From Eledone cirrhosa (Eukaryota > Mollusca > Cephalopoda > Octopoda > Eledonidae), in contig OZ024742.1 of NCBI GenBank assembly GCA_964016885.1, positions 6,322,658-6,386,657 on the forward strand: a stretch of DNA of 64,000 nt. Reading direction: 5' to 3'. Positions 1 to 10,260 of this stretch are shown here, piece by piece. The number at the start of each line of letters is the position of its first letter. Within the stretch, counting starts at the first letter, position 1. Made by a program: the position numbers and the translations under genes. A model generated the notes under the pieces. The model was given only the letters and a program-made list of their open reading frames with translations. It was not told where the DNA came from and did not search any database.

Positions 1-1086
1 TAACCATCTCACTCAACAAACATTAGGTTATATTAAAATATAAACCCAATTTAAGTGTTTGGGGTGCTAACAATATGTATAATGTGGAAAAACCAGTTGT
101 ATTATTTTATGAGATATAATTAAAGTTAAAGTATATCTCTCTTTCCAAACAATTGTTTCATTATAAGTTTTCTACAAGTTTGGGAGAATGTTTCCAGTTT
201 ATGTAGAAGCCTAATATATATTCATTTAAGAATATATTTAGGTGGGCACTTATAAATCATCAGTGGAAGCCCATTAAACATTGATATAAGAAAACAATTT
301 CTTACCGCTGTCAAAAATCATGTCCGTAAAGTTGCTCTCTCTCACCTCGAATGACCGCCAAATTTGAAATTCCAGCAGTTTTTGACTGAGGAAGTATCAT
401 AGCGACACGAAGCGGGAAGGCGAGACAACCCACGATCCACGAAATGAGGAAAAAAAATAATATACACGCGGGTTAATTAGTTTTTTTGAAAACATTATCG
501 ATCCAACGTGTTTAAGAACTCAATTGAAAATAAAAAAATAAATATATGCTTGTATAAATTACACACGCATATAGATATTTTCTTAGGCTAAATCAGAGGT
601 TGTACCCGAATAAGAATCGCTTCTCATAACTGCAGTAAATGCAGAAAGTTATGCTATAAAGAGCAAATGGGAATATAATTCTCCGGCCGAATTATTAAGA
701 GTAAAATATAAAACACACGCGGGTTAATTAGTTATTTCAAAACCAATATTAATTCCTCGTGTAAAGAACTCAATTAATAAAAGAAAATAAATACATATAT
801 GCATGTAATTATATACGTAGGCATATATATATATATTTTCCTAGGCTAAAAAACAGAGAAGTTACAACCAAAAAAAGCCACAATATTTCACAACAGTAAT
901 AAATACGGAAAGTCAAATTCATAAGGTACCTGGAAATAAACACCTCTGGCCAATCAAGAGTAAATATTTAATACAATAAGAGAGATAGTTTAAAGCTAAA
1001 CTCTGACTGGTAACCATCTCACTCAACAAACATTAGGTTATATTAAAATATAAACCCAACTTAAGTGTTTGGGGTGCTAACAATAT
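1..1086. repeat. Non-coding repeat with ~1010-bp period
   Basis: A 76-bp stretch at 1-76 recurs at 1011-1086 with one clear substitution, giving a period of 1010 bp. Inside, a diverged ~251-bp subrepeat is visible: the motif acacgcgggttaattag ends at 480 and again at 731, and the following sequence keeps similar blocks such as 'aagaactcaatt' and 'ttaggctaaa'. I see no reading frame and no motif of a known element. It could be the edge of a longer tandem array that continues left of the window, or two copies of a dispersed repeat. Confidence 0.7.
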
Positions 1087-1107
1087 ATTTATATATATAT
1101 ATATTCC

Positions 1108-2544
1108 AATAACACAACACTGTTGTACAGTCTCTTGCGTGAGGTTTATGGACCGTCTTCTTCTCTGGTGACACCGATTCGCAGCAAGGATGGCAAAATA
1201 CTTCTTCGTGACTCACAAGGAATTCTACGAAGGTGGCGAGAGAACTTTGATGATCTTTTGAATTAGCCGTCTGTCGTCAGTGAAGATTTCCTCAATCTCA
1301 TTCCAGAAAGCCCTGTGAAAGTAGCTCTCGCAGAACCTCCAACGCTTGTGGAGGTTGCAGTGGCTATTTCGAAGCTGAACAGTGGAAGATCTCCAGGTAT
1401 GGATGGCATACATGCTGAGCCCCTACAATATGGTGGTGAGAGACTCCTGCAACATCTTCACTCTTTGTTTGGCAGGATATGGGCTAATGAATCCGTACCT
1501 GAGGACTGGAGAGATGCAGTAATGGTGGTCTTGTTCAAGGGAAAGGGTAACAGGAACGATTGTGGGAACTACAGAGGTATATCATTGCTTTCTGTCGTAG
1601 GGAAAGTTTTATGTAGGGTGCTTCTGGACCGTCTGCTGACACTGTGTTCTTCCTGAAAGTCAATCTGGTTTTCGTGCTGGACGCGGCACTACTGATATGA
1701 TCTTCTCAGCTAGACAGCTCCAGGAGAAGTGCATGGAACAAGGCTTGTATCTGTATCAGGTTTTTGTCGATCTGACAAAAGCTTTCGATACTGTTAACAG
1801 AGTTGCATTATGGAAGGTTCTCCAGAAACTTGGTTGCCCTGATAAGTTCCTTGCTTTAGTTAGGTCTTTCCATGACGACATGAAGGCTTGGGTTAATGTC
1901 GGGGGTAACATGTCGGAGCCTATCTCAGTAAAAAATGGAGTGAAACAGGGGGATATTCCAGCACCGACCCTGTTTGCCATATACTTTGCAATGGTTTTCT
2001 GTATTGCATTCAGGAATTGCGAGCATGGTGTTTACATCCGATATCGAACCCCAGGCAGCATATTTAACATCAGGCGCTTTGCTGCGAAGACAAAAGTATT
2101 TACATCAATCATAAGAGATCTCTTGTATGCAGATGATTGCGATCTTGTAGAGCACACAGAGAGTGATATGCCGCACATTTTGAATGCATTTTCTGACGCT
2201 TGCACTGCCCTAGGTCTGACTGTCAGTCTCAACAAAACCTGCCCCTGGTTAGCAGTACACTGAACCAAACATCTATGTGTATGGCAAACGACTTGGAGTG
2301 GTTGATCAGTTTGTCTACCTGGGAAGCACTGTCAATCGATACGGCAACCTTGACAGTGAAATCTCACTTAGGATTAGGAAAGCAAGTGATGCTTTAGGAA
2401 AGCTAGAAAGGCGACTCTGGGGTCGGCGAGACATATGCAGGAGGACAAAGGTAAAGGTGTACAAGGCATGTGTGCTCTCTTGTCTTCTTTATGCCTGCGA
2501 GACCTGGGTCACATATCGACACCAGCTTAAGCAATTGGAGCGTT
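1108..2544 (+). pseudogene. RTE-like non-LTR retrotransposon reverse transcriptase, decayed and truncated
   Basis: Remnant of a LINE reverse transcriptase, which would copy element RNA at a nicked target. Frame 1 reads LLREVYGPSSS and then SGRSPGMDGIHAEPLQYGG and CGNYRGISLLS, the fingers region of RTE-type enzymes. Frame 2 continues from LPESQSGF at 1649 with VDLTKAFDTVNR (motif A), NGVKQGD (motif B) and LLYADD (motif C, 2126-2137). Frame 3 carries the thumb, VVDQFVYLGSTVN, to RRTKVKVYKACVLS. Damage seen: TAG at 1264-1266, a frameshift near 1645, another near 2240, and a TAG near 2251. The N-terminal endonuclease is absent upstream. The 3' side stops at about 2544, where PLE sequence begins. 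Family name is from remembered motif style; RT identity is secure. Confidence 0.88.
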
Positions 2545-3626
2545 TCAGGAACTAGAGAAAAACACAATGGAAAGCATCCAGCAAATAGCAAACTCCATCC
2601 ACCAGAGCATTAGAGTTACTATAGACTACCCAAGTAGACACCCCAATCATCGATTACCTGTACTAGACACAGAGCTCTGGTTAGATACCATTAACAACAA
2701 AAAACAAATCCTCCATTTCCATTATGCCAAACCCATGACTTCCAAACATCTGATCCACCGAAACTCGGCCATTTCGGACCATACCAAAATCAACATACTG
2801 ATTGCGGATTTGGTACGGGTGATGAGAAATGTGTCCCGCATGTGCAACCCCGAAGAACTAGAGAGACACATACAACACTTCCTCCACCGTATGCAGTTCT
2901 CTGGCTACAATCAGAGAGATAGAATCAGAGTGTATAGAGGAGCCAGAACCAAATGGGAAAAAATGGTAAATAATGACATAAATGGGACCTGCCCCTTGTA
3001 TAGGAGCAAATTTTGGAATAGAATAGAAAGAACTAGGAACAAGGCTAATAGAATAAACTCATGGTATGATAGCAATAAATACCAGAGTGTAATGTTCATC
3101 GATACAACCCCTAGAGGTGAATTAGCTTACAAATTTAGAAGGGCCCTAAATAAACATAAACTCAATATTAAGATAGTAGAAAGACCAGGTACCTCCGTAA
3201 AAACACTTATTAGCAAGACATACCCTTTTCAAAGACCCTCATATATAGATAAGAAATGTATAACCTTTAAAATAAGCCCCCATATTAACTGTAAAACTAG
3301 AAATGTAGTGTATAGCATAAGATGTACTGAAGGACAATGTAGAGACAAAAAATATAGTGTACATAGGTGAGACAGCTCGTAGTATAGGGGAACGGATAAA
3401 TGAACACTGGCGAGACCTTCAAGATAATAAAGAATCATCTGTACTCTACCAACATGCTAAGATAGAACACAAGGGTAAATTAGAGAACATAGAAATAAAA
3501 ATAGAATCTACACACAGAAAAGATGCAATGTTTAGACAAATTACAGAGGCAATAAACATAAAATAATTACAACCAAAATTAAATAGAAAATATGAGTGGA
3601 ACAGCAACATCACAACTTACAATTAA
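2545..3626 (+). pseudogene. PLE-1a reverse transcriptase C-terminus plus GIY-YIG endonuclease, broken
   Basis: Encodes the same protein as PLE-1b residues after the YVDD motif: HRLPVLDTELWLD, a basic linker, a cysteine-rich knuckle and the GIY-YIG domain (VYIGETARSIGERINEH from about 3357). Visible lesions: an extra A in the run 3347-3352 (six A versus five in PLE-1b) shifts the frame just before the YIG motif; AAA to TAA at 3564-3566 truncates the C-terminus; and two cysteines of the knuckle are changed (SCIDKK to SYIDKK, CITCK to CITFK). The catalytic RT motifs A to C are missing through 5' truncation. It is a dead copy. Confidence 0.92.
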
Positions 3627-3838
3627 GGACAAAGTGAAAACACACACACACATAGAACAAACAACCAACCAGTAACATGTAAATAAATAAATAAATAAAC
3701 AAATAGATAAATGAACATAAACACACACAGACACCCGGATGTGGCGCATTCGCAGACTGAGCACACAACACACACACAGAAACAAAATGGCGTAGGACAG
3801 AACAAAGGAGAGGCACAGAAACAAAGAAAGGAATCCCC

Positions 3839-3883
3839 AGTCACTGAAGAGGTCACAGAGTGTGTGACGAAAGGACTATGACT
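3839..3883 (+). ncRNA. Hammerhead-ribozyme-like motif in PLE-1a 3' region
   Basis: Order seen: stem I strand AGTCA (3839-3843), CTGAAGA (3844-3850, fits CUGANGA), one unpaired G, stem II GTCAC/GTGAC (3852-3856 with 3864-3868), GAAA (3869-3872), a minimal stem III G-C with loop GA, triplet CTA, and stem I partner TGACT (3879-3883). Stem I pairs 5 of 5. The unpaired G at 3851 next to A9 is not canonical and may be a one-base deletion on the other side of stem II. PLEs are known to carry minimal type I hammerheads; activity here is inferred only. Confidence 0.65.
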
Positions 3884-4414
3884 ATATATAAACAACTATC
3901 TGGTTGTGGAACCAACCAACCAACCAGAAATTTATAGATTTATAAACTTGTAAATTCATAAATATATAATAAACTGAAGTGAAAGCAACTGGTGCGTGTG
4001 TTTCTTATTGGCAACATGACCCTCCCAAAGTATAACAATATCAGTTTCAACACACGATTTCAGATAAAGAATCTTGCTAAACAAATTCAGAAACGAAATA
4101 TATATATATATATGTGTGTATGTATATAAGTGTGTGTGTGTGTGTTTGCATGTGTGTTTTTATTTTATTTTTCCTTTTCTTCTTCCCTTTCCAGCCTCAC
4201 TTTCATATAGATTGCATTTTTGTTTTTAAAATCCAACGTCAATAAATACTCCAGGATTTTTTCATTCTGATGATTGAAAGCAAATTTTTTTTTGCTTTTA
4301 AGAAACCACTGGTAAATGAAATAATTGCCTTATGTTGTTTATTACATAACTATTAAGCTCTGTTACCTACATAGAGCACTCTTTTTTCCTGGACATTTCC
4401 GACGGAATTACTTC

Positions 4415-4418
<4 letters not shown>

Positions 4419-4473
<55 letters not shown>
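4419..4473. repeat. (TA)n microsatellite
   Basis: Two TA runs joined by an interrupting 'ttta'. The preceding stretch 4106-4418 holds a short GT tract near 4120-4155 and T-rich sequence without a recognisable feature. Confidence 0.9.
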
Positions 4474-4550
4474 GGAGGAAGGTATGTTTGGTGAGCGCTA
4501 GTATAGTAGGAGGTGCTGTATGGGTCCAGTGGCAGTGTAATGTGGTATAT

Positions 4551-4740
4551 AATTGTTTCTACTTTAGGCACAAGGCCAGCAAATTACCCAGTGCATTACT
4601 GGTACTTTATTTTATCGACCCCGTAAGGATGAAAGGCAAAGTCAACCTCGGCGGGATTTGAACTCAGATCATAAAGGGACGTAACTATGCTGGAAAGCAT
4701 GGCGTCCGACCCTCTACTGATACTACCAATCCACCGCCCT
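4551..4740 (-). mobile_element. tRNA-headed SINE
   Basis: On the minus strand the head contains a B-box-like gttcaaatccc, followed by the body ccgaggttgactttgcct, cggggtcgataaaataaag and the tail ctggccttgtgcctaaagta before an A-rich end. The same body is seen at 17.2, 24.4 and 24.6 kb. This resembles tRNA-derived SINEs common in cephalopod genomes; family name not assigned. Confidence 0.8.
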
Positions 4741-5045
4741 TTGGTATATAATGTCTGTGCGTGTTTAAGTTGCTGTAATTTGTATATAAGCGAGTTAAAT
4801 ATGAAAGATATATAAAAGGAAGACCACGTGTGGGGTTTAGTAGGGGAGATAATCACTGCTTCTTCCAATTTACTTATGAAATATTCAACAATCCCCATCC
4901 TCTCTATCATGTCCGACTCAGAACCTTCATTTCTCTTTTCCTCTCTTATGCTTATAACACACACACACATGTACATATATGTATGTATCTACATATGTAT
5001 ATATGTATCTACATATGTATATATGTATCTACATATGTATATATG

Positions 5046-5055
5046 CATATACATA

Positions 5056-5136
<81 letters not shown>

Positions 5137-5145
5137 GTGTGCGTG
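5046..5145. repeat. Compound (TA)n(TC)n(TA)n microsatellite
   Basis: TA run, then a pure TC run of about 15 units, then TA again, embedded in atgtatctacat-like sequence from 4970 and followed by GT-rich sequence to about 5260. Reading frames here (YIYIY, LSLSLS) are repeat artefacts. Confidence 0.95.
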
Positions 5146-5457
5146 TGAGTGTTTGTGTGTGTGTGCGTGTGTGTATACATATATACATGCATACCTATTA
5201 TATCTATTTATGTCTGTGTACATGTGTATATGTATTAGTGTGTATATATATGATTATTTGTGTGTGTTTGCTCGGTTTATAAATAGTTAGTTCGTATGTC
5301 AGGTAGATTATCTTTATGTGACAGCATCAACTATGAACCTTAACACATTTTTGAATTATTGATTCGTTAAATATGGACGGAATGTTAAATTATAGAAGAT
5401 ACACACTTCGTTAATAGTGAGTCTCCGGCGGCCATTTTGAAACAGTTATCTCTGACC

Positions 5458-5590
5458 TAGGGCAGTGAAATAGCAGAGTCGTTAAAACATCAGCTAGAAT
5501 ATTTTGTTGTATTTATACCAGTTCTCAGTATTCTATGAGTTCAAATCTTGTCTTTCATCCATTCCACGTAGATAGTAAACTACTAATAGT
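5458..5590 (+). mobile_element. Diverged tRNA-headed SINE fragment
   Basis: The order 'agcagagtcgttaaaacat', 'tatgagttcaaatcttg' and 'tctttcatccatt' follows the head, B box and start of the body of the molluscan SINE type seen elsewhere in the window. It is weakly conserved and lacks the tail. The sequence 5280-5457 holds nothing I recognise. Confidence 0.5.
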
Positions 5591-5649
5591 GAGGTTAGTT
5601 CTCTACCTATCTCTCTTTCTCGTTTGTATTGCATTGGGGTTGGGGTAGG

Positions 5650-5790
5650 GGCTATTGTTGTTTTTGTTTAGAACCAAAGTCAGCATTGATCGAAAAGACA
5701 CATAATCGAATGTATTCTAAACCTGGCAATCCAGTCTTATTTTCAAGCGTTTCGTTTTTATCCAGGACAACAATAGCTTTATTTTAAAGC
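5650..5790 (+). repeat. Short interspersed repeat, copy 1
   Basis: Shares an ordered set of blocks with 6262-6400: ttgttt..gtttag, a gtcag/gtaat block, tgat(t/c)gaa..aga, cataatc(a/g)aatgtat, and a later 'aggacaa' block. It looks like an old SINE-type family. The gap 5791-6261 contains one short open frame (5880-6137) with no recognisable domain. Confidence 0.45.
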
Positions 5791-6261
5791 ACAGCAGGGT
5801 TCGATGTGGCGGCCATTTTACAGATGGTCGAACGATGTTGATTCTATGATGTCGATAGATTGAGGATGGTTGTTTTGTTGTGAGAATGATTCCAGTTTAC
5901 GGCTACGACCTATGTCAAACAAAGCTGGAAGCTTATTTTCAGCAAAGAAAACCAGAAAACACTTTGATAAAAAATAAATATAAAACGGAAATACAAGCTA
6001 ATATCAACAAACAAACAAGCAGACATACCGAAAGGTACTCTAAGCACAGAAAAAATGGAGGGTTGTTTTTAGTGAAGACAAAAAAAACACGAGTGACATT
6101 TTATTTTAAAAGCACTCAGGAGAATATTTTAAGCTGAGAAAACTACAAGAACATTCTATTGAAAGAAAACCGGAAAGAAATTTTAATTACAGAAACCTGT
6201 AAGGACATTTTAATTAGTGAAAACAGGAACGGGTTGTTAAGCTAAGAATGAAAACAAGAAC

Positions 6262-6400
6262 AGATGGCTGTTGTTGTTTAGTCCGAGGTAATCTCTGATT
6301 GAACAGATATATAATCAAATGTATACAATATCGATCTACTGAGGTCAATTTTGGCTTTCAACTTTTCTAGGACAATACAAAACTGCTTGTCCAGTACTGG
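6262..6400 (+). repeat. Short interspersed repeat, copy 2
   Basis: Second copy of the family at 5650-5790, same orientation, with blocks gttgttgtttag, tctctgattgaacaga and ataatcaaatgtata. No coding content. Confidence 0.45.
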
Positions 6401-6432
6401 GTTAGTTCTTCCTTTATTGCTCTTTCTCACGT

Positions 6433-6442
<10 letters not shown>

Positions 6443-6497
<55 letters not shown>

Positions 6498-6611
6498 TTC
6501 TGCGGAAGAAATGGGCTGCAGTCGGGAGTTATGGGTCCAGACACACACAAGAAGAAGAAGAAGAAGAAGAAGAAGAAGAAGAAGAAGAAGAAGAAGAAGA
6601 AGAAGAAGAAA
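6443..6611. repeat. (TC)n and (AAG)n microsatellites
   Basis: A pure TC run (about 6443-6494) is followed after 46 bp by a pure AAG run (about 6541-6611). All long frames across them are low-complexity artefacts. Confidence 0.95.
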
Positions 6612-6780
6612 TGAAAAGCAAACTTGGAACATACAAGCCCTTAAAAATGATATTTCCTGACCAAAGAATGCCCACCAAAAATCCAAGCCCAACGTTCAAA
6701 AACCAAACGGGGTTTCTGCTGGGAGGCGAAACCTTAACTTCAAAACAATTTGAAATTACAATTTTTACGGCATTATCTAC

Positions 6781-7088
6781 CACCCACAAATCAACTGACG
6801 TCACATCTAAATTGACCAATTAAATTTATCTATAGCCAAAACGTGAAAAGAAAAAAAAAAGAGAAAGGAGAGAAAAAGAAAGACTTTTTATTAAACAAAC
6901 TTGAAAAAATAAATATTGTCAGTGAGTCGGTAATTTATTACAGCGTCTGCCTGATTGAAACACCTCACTCTGTTACAATAAAAAGTCTTTCTTTGTCTCT
7001 CCTTTCTCTTTTTTTTTTCTTTTCACGTTTTGGCTATAGATAAATTTAATTGGTCAATTTAAATGTGACGTCAGTTGATTTGTGGGTG

Positions 7089-7090
<2 letters not shown>
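6781..7090. repeat. Foldback (MITE-like) inverted repeat
   Basis: Left arm 6781-6892 (cacccacaaatcaactgacg ... agactttttatt) is the reverse complement of right arm 6976-7090 with few differences, separated by an 83-bp spacer. A (TA)n run follows at 7090-7134. There is no coding capacity. It could be a MITE or another element end joined in inverted orientation, as for the PLEs in this window. Confidence 0.8.
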
Positions 7091-7134
<44 letters not shown>

Positions 7135-7137
<3 letters not shown>

Positions 7138-7345
7138 TGAAGAATGGCGTGCTGCGTTGTTGCGAACATGAACATAGGAATAAAAATAGACCAAGAGATA
7201 AAATGTCCTCATCAGTAGTCTGCTGATTATCGTTGGTATTTCGATGCATTAAAGACTAGATACCTAAAATCAGTGCGAGCGATAACTCAATTAAGTTATC
7301 GGGACAGTGGGAAAACAGAGGGAAGGAAACAAACACATGGTAGTA
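7135..7345. repeat. Non-coding repeat related to the 22.4/23.0 kb family
   Basis: Same block order as 22420-22617: a 'ggcg..gc' start next to a (TA)n run, 'tcctcatcagt', 'atttcgatgc.ttaaagac', 'gtgcgagcgataac', 'gggaca', then 'ggaaacaaacacatggt'. Similarity is moderate, so this is an older or sister family. The sequence 7346-7604 shows no further feature. Confidence 0.55.
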
Positions 7346-7604
7346 ATGCAACGTAAAGAGAGGAAAATATATAATCAAATGTGGAGAGGAAGCACACGAG
7401 TTAGGATATATATATATATGAAAACAGGGAGAAAAAGACGATTATTAGGAAGAAAAATATATTTTTTTCCCTTTTTATTTTTCTCTCTTTTTTCTGGGTT
7501 AGAAAATGATTAAAACGAAATATTTTACTGAGGTGTTAAGGTATTAGTTGATTTATTTATTAATTAACAATGGCATTGGTTTTGAAAATAATACAATTTT
7601 TTAA

Positions 7605-8715
7605 TCGCTACAATTTTTTAATAGCTACAATCTTAAGTTAGAAATAGAGAATAACTATAAAATTGTTAACTTTTTAGACGTAACATTAAACCTTAATACA
7701 GGGCTCTACTATCCATTCCATAAAATTAATGAGAACTTAAACTATGTAAGCTTCAACTCTAATCATCCTAGATCCATTAAGAACAGTATTGTAAATTCTG
7801 TACAACAACGTATTTCTCGAATCTCTGCGAATAAAAACATATTTGACGATAAGGCAGAATATTATAATGAAGCTTTAATTAGAGCAGGCTATATAAATAA
7901 GATTAAATACATCGACAACAGTGATAAGGCAAATAACCATAATATTAATTATAATTACAATAAGAAACCTAACATAAGCTCTAAAACTAACAGAAGAAAT
8001 AGAACTAGAAATATAATTTGGTATGCACCTCCATTTTCACTAAGTATTAAAACACCTTTAGCTAAACTATTTTTTAAAGCTCTAGATAAATGTTTTCCCA
8101 AAGCCCATAGATACCACTTAATCTTTAACAGACATACAATAAAACTATCTTACTCTACTACTATGAACTTAGCACAAAATATAAATAAAATCAATAATAG
8201 AAATCTAAACCATAACCAAAATAGCACTAATACCTCTAGCAATATCCAACATAATAATACCGTTCCGAATAACATTAACTCTGCTAAATGTAATTGTAGA
8301 ATTAAATCTAACTGTCCTTTAAAAAATAAGTGTTTAGATAAGGACGTGGTCTATAAATGCACAGTCAAACCCAATGATAATATTTTTAACTATATAGGTT
8401 CAACTTCTACAGACTTCAAATCTCGTTTCAATAATCATAAATGCTCGTTTAATAATATTGGTAAAACATCTTCAACTTCTCTATCAAACCTCAATGGAAC
8501 TTAAAATCTAAAAATAAAGACTATTCTTTAACTTGGGATATAATTTCAAAGCTCCGGCCTACAAAAACACATCTTTATCTAGATTTTGCAAATTGTGTGT
8601 TGAGGAAATTTTCTTCATACTTAAATGTAAGAACTCTATTAATATACGTATGAATTTATTTAGTTCTTGTAAATATCGCCTAAACTCAACGTTTAGAACT
8701 ATATATAAAATATAA
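7605..8715 (+). pseudogene. PLE-3 reverse transcriptase C-terminus plus GIY-YIG endonuclease, truncated
   Basis: A frame open from 7605 to 8504, without a start codon, reads KLEIENNYKIVNFLDVTL, then SNHPRSIKNSIVNSV, IIWYAPPFS and LAKLFFKALDKCFP. These align block by block with PLE-2 (KVVNFLDTTLNL, SNHPRSITKAV, ITWYNPPYS, LARLVFGALDKCFP). A cysteine knuckle (CNCRIKSNCPLKNKC) and a GIY-YIG motif (FNYIGSTSTDFKSRFNNH) follow. A frameshift at about 8494 moves the C-terminus (WNLKSKNKDYSLTWDIISK to FRTIYKI) into the frame ending at 8715. RT motifs A to C are missing by 5' truncation. Codon use is extremely AT-rich compared with PLE-2. Confidence 0.88.
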
Positions 8716-10019
8716 TTACAATTATAATCTTTTCTACATAATGTTTACTTTATTCCAATGCCTATAATTTCACTTATTAAAATTTTTTTTTAATTTTAAG
8801 TTTAACTCTAATTTTAATATTTTTTACTTCTTAAATCTTTGTTTTACTGCTTAAATCTTTCATTTTTTATTTTAGTAAAATTTTAAAAGTAAAATTTTTA
8901 CTTCTAAAATATCTCATTTTTATTTTATTTCTAAAATATCTCATATATTTAAAAATTACTTATTTTTTTAAAAATTATTTTATAAAAATTATTTAAAATT
9001 TTTAATATTTTTAAATATTTCTAAACATTTTAAATAGTTTAAGTATTTTTATTTTTATTGTTTTAAAGGGTTTTTTGAGTATCTTCTGAGTTTTTTTTTT
9101 TTTTCAGAAACTTTTTCCAGAAATTTTTTCCAGAATTTTTTTCCAGAATTTTTTTCCAGAACTTTTAATATTTTAATATTTTTAAATATTTTTTTACATT
9201 TTTTAATACTTTTAATATTTTTTTATTATTTAATATTAGAGTTATAACCAATAATTAACTAATTCTGGCTAAATATATCTTTCAACATTTATATCTTCGT
9301 CAAAATGGTCTCATACTAACTAATAAATAAACAAAACTGGGACTTTCAATATCTTCCCAATTTAAAACATTAAAAACATATAAATAATCTTATTAACTCA
9401 ATTAATTTAATTACACTAAATATAAACCAGTATCCCTCATAACTTATTAAAACAATTATCTATAACATGATATACCCAATTATCCACTCATATATCTATT
9501 TTTCTATCTATTTGATTCTCCTATTTATTTTCAATTTATATCTATTTATCTTCAATTTATTTTTCAATGTATCTTTATATATATTTATTTTTCAATATAT
9601 CTTTATATATATTTATTTTTTCTATATATCTATTTTTACTTATAATAGTAATATTGTATTATATTAGAATTCTAACAATAATTAGTAAATATACGTAACA
9701 TTAATAAAAACTTAAGACGTATTTACGTTACATGAGTTCATCCTCTGATAAATTTCTTTCTTCTCTATATCTCTCTATCTATCTCATAACAGTAATTTTT
9801 TTTCTCGCTCTATTTTTCCTCTCTCTCTTTCTTGTCTTTCTTCTCTATTTTTCACTAGCGTAATTTAAATAAACGGTTGTTTTTTCAATTGTTCATACAT
9901 TCATTTTTATATTTACACATAACTTTGAATTACCCCTAATAAGTTTCCACTATCCAGCGAATTTCCGACCGTTAAGGTTGATTTCCATGGGTATGTCGTT
10001 ATTTATAAAACAAATTTTG

Positions 10020-10083
10020 TATTTTATCTGATGAAAGCGCACCAAGATTGCTTGGTCGCCATTGAAATATATATAACAAAATA
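10020..10083 (+). ncRNA. Type I hammerhead ribozyme in PLE-3 3' region
   Basis: Stem I strand TATTTTAT (10020-10027), CTGATGA (10028-10034), a long stem II (10035-10063, eight outer-loop pairs including CCAAG/CTTGG), GAAA (10064-10067), an 8-nt TATATATA that can form a 2-bp stem III and ends in an ATA cleavage triplet, then stem I partner ACAAAATA (10076-10083). Stem I pairs 7 of 8, with one A-C mismatch consistent with a T-to-C decay change. Family precedent: PLE hammerheads. Cleavage not shown. Confidence 0.72.
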
Positions 10084-10260
10084 AATATGGTTTTATAAAT
10101 ATAGTTTCCATTTATTAATATCTTGGAATATTTACTCCAGTAACTTGTTGAGTGCTCTATATCAGTTATAAACATTTATGTTTGTCGGAATTCCAACAAA
10201 TTAAATATAACTTCTACATATATATATATATATTATATATATATATTTATATATATATAT

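Larger units (their letters stand above)
2545..4105 (+). mobile_element. PLE-1a: 5'-truncated Penelope-like element
   Basis: This segment matches the 3' part of PLE-1b (20912-22388) at high identity, beginning at tcaggaactagag. It keeps the end of the reverse transcriptase, the GIY-YIG endonuclease, a hammerhead-like motif and the 3' tail. The tail runs about 60 bp further than in PLE-1b, to the (TA) tract near 4105. Its last ~125 bp are the reverse complement of 18952-19075, the 5' flank of PLE-1b. The insertion sits directly in the RTE reading frame at 2545, with no inverted copy at this 5' side. Confidence 0.9.
7605..10200 (+). mobile_element. PLE-3: AT-rich 5'-truncated Penelope-like element
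   Basis: Comprises the truncated coding region (to 8715), a very AT-rich 3' untranslated stretch (8716-10019) of short T-rich and A-rich blocks including ttccagaatttttttccag repeats near 9110-9160, a hammerhead motif (10020-10083), and a tail. The tail block 'tactccagtaac..gagtgctc' (10132-10156) resembles the sequence just beyond the PLE-2 right arm. A (TA)n run ends the element near 10200-10260. I see no inverted 3' copy at its 5' side. Confidence 0.75.

Noticed and set aside
388..415. Hammerhead-like 'ctgaggaag ... cacgaagcg'
   Set aside because: GAAA is not present (GAAG) and neither stem II nor stem I pairs convincingly.
4551..4740. tRNA gene
   Set aside because: The A- and B-box-like sequences belong to a dispersed SINE; no full cloverleaf can be formed.
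4830..5290. YIYIY and LSLSL frames on both strands
   Set aside because: Microsatellite translations.
5880..6137. 85-codon plus-strand frame
   Set aside because: Lysine-rich, low-complexity, no homologous copy or domain recognised.
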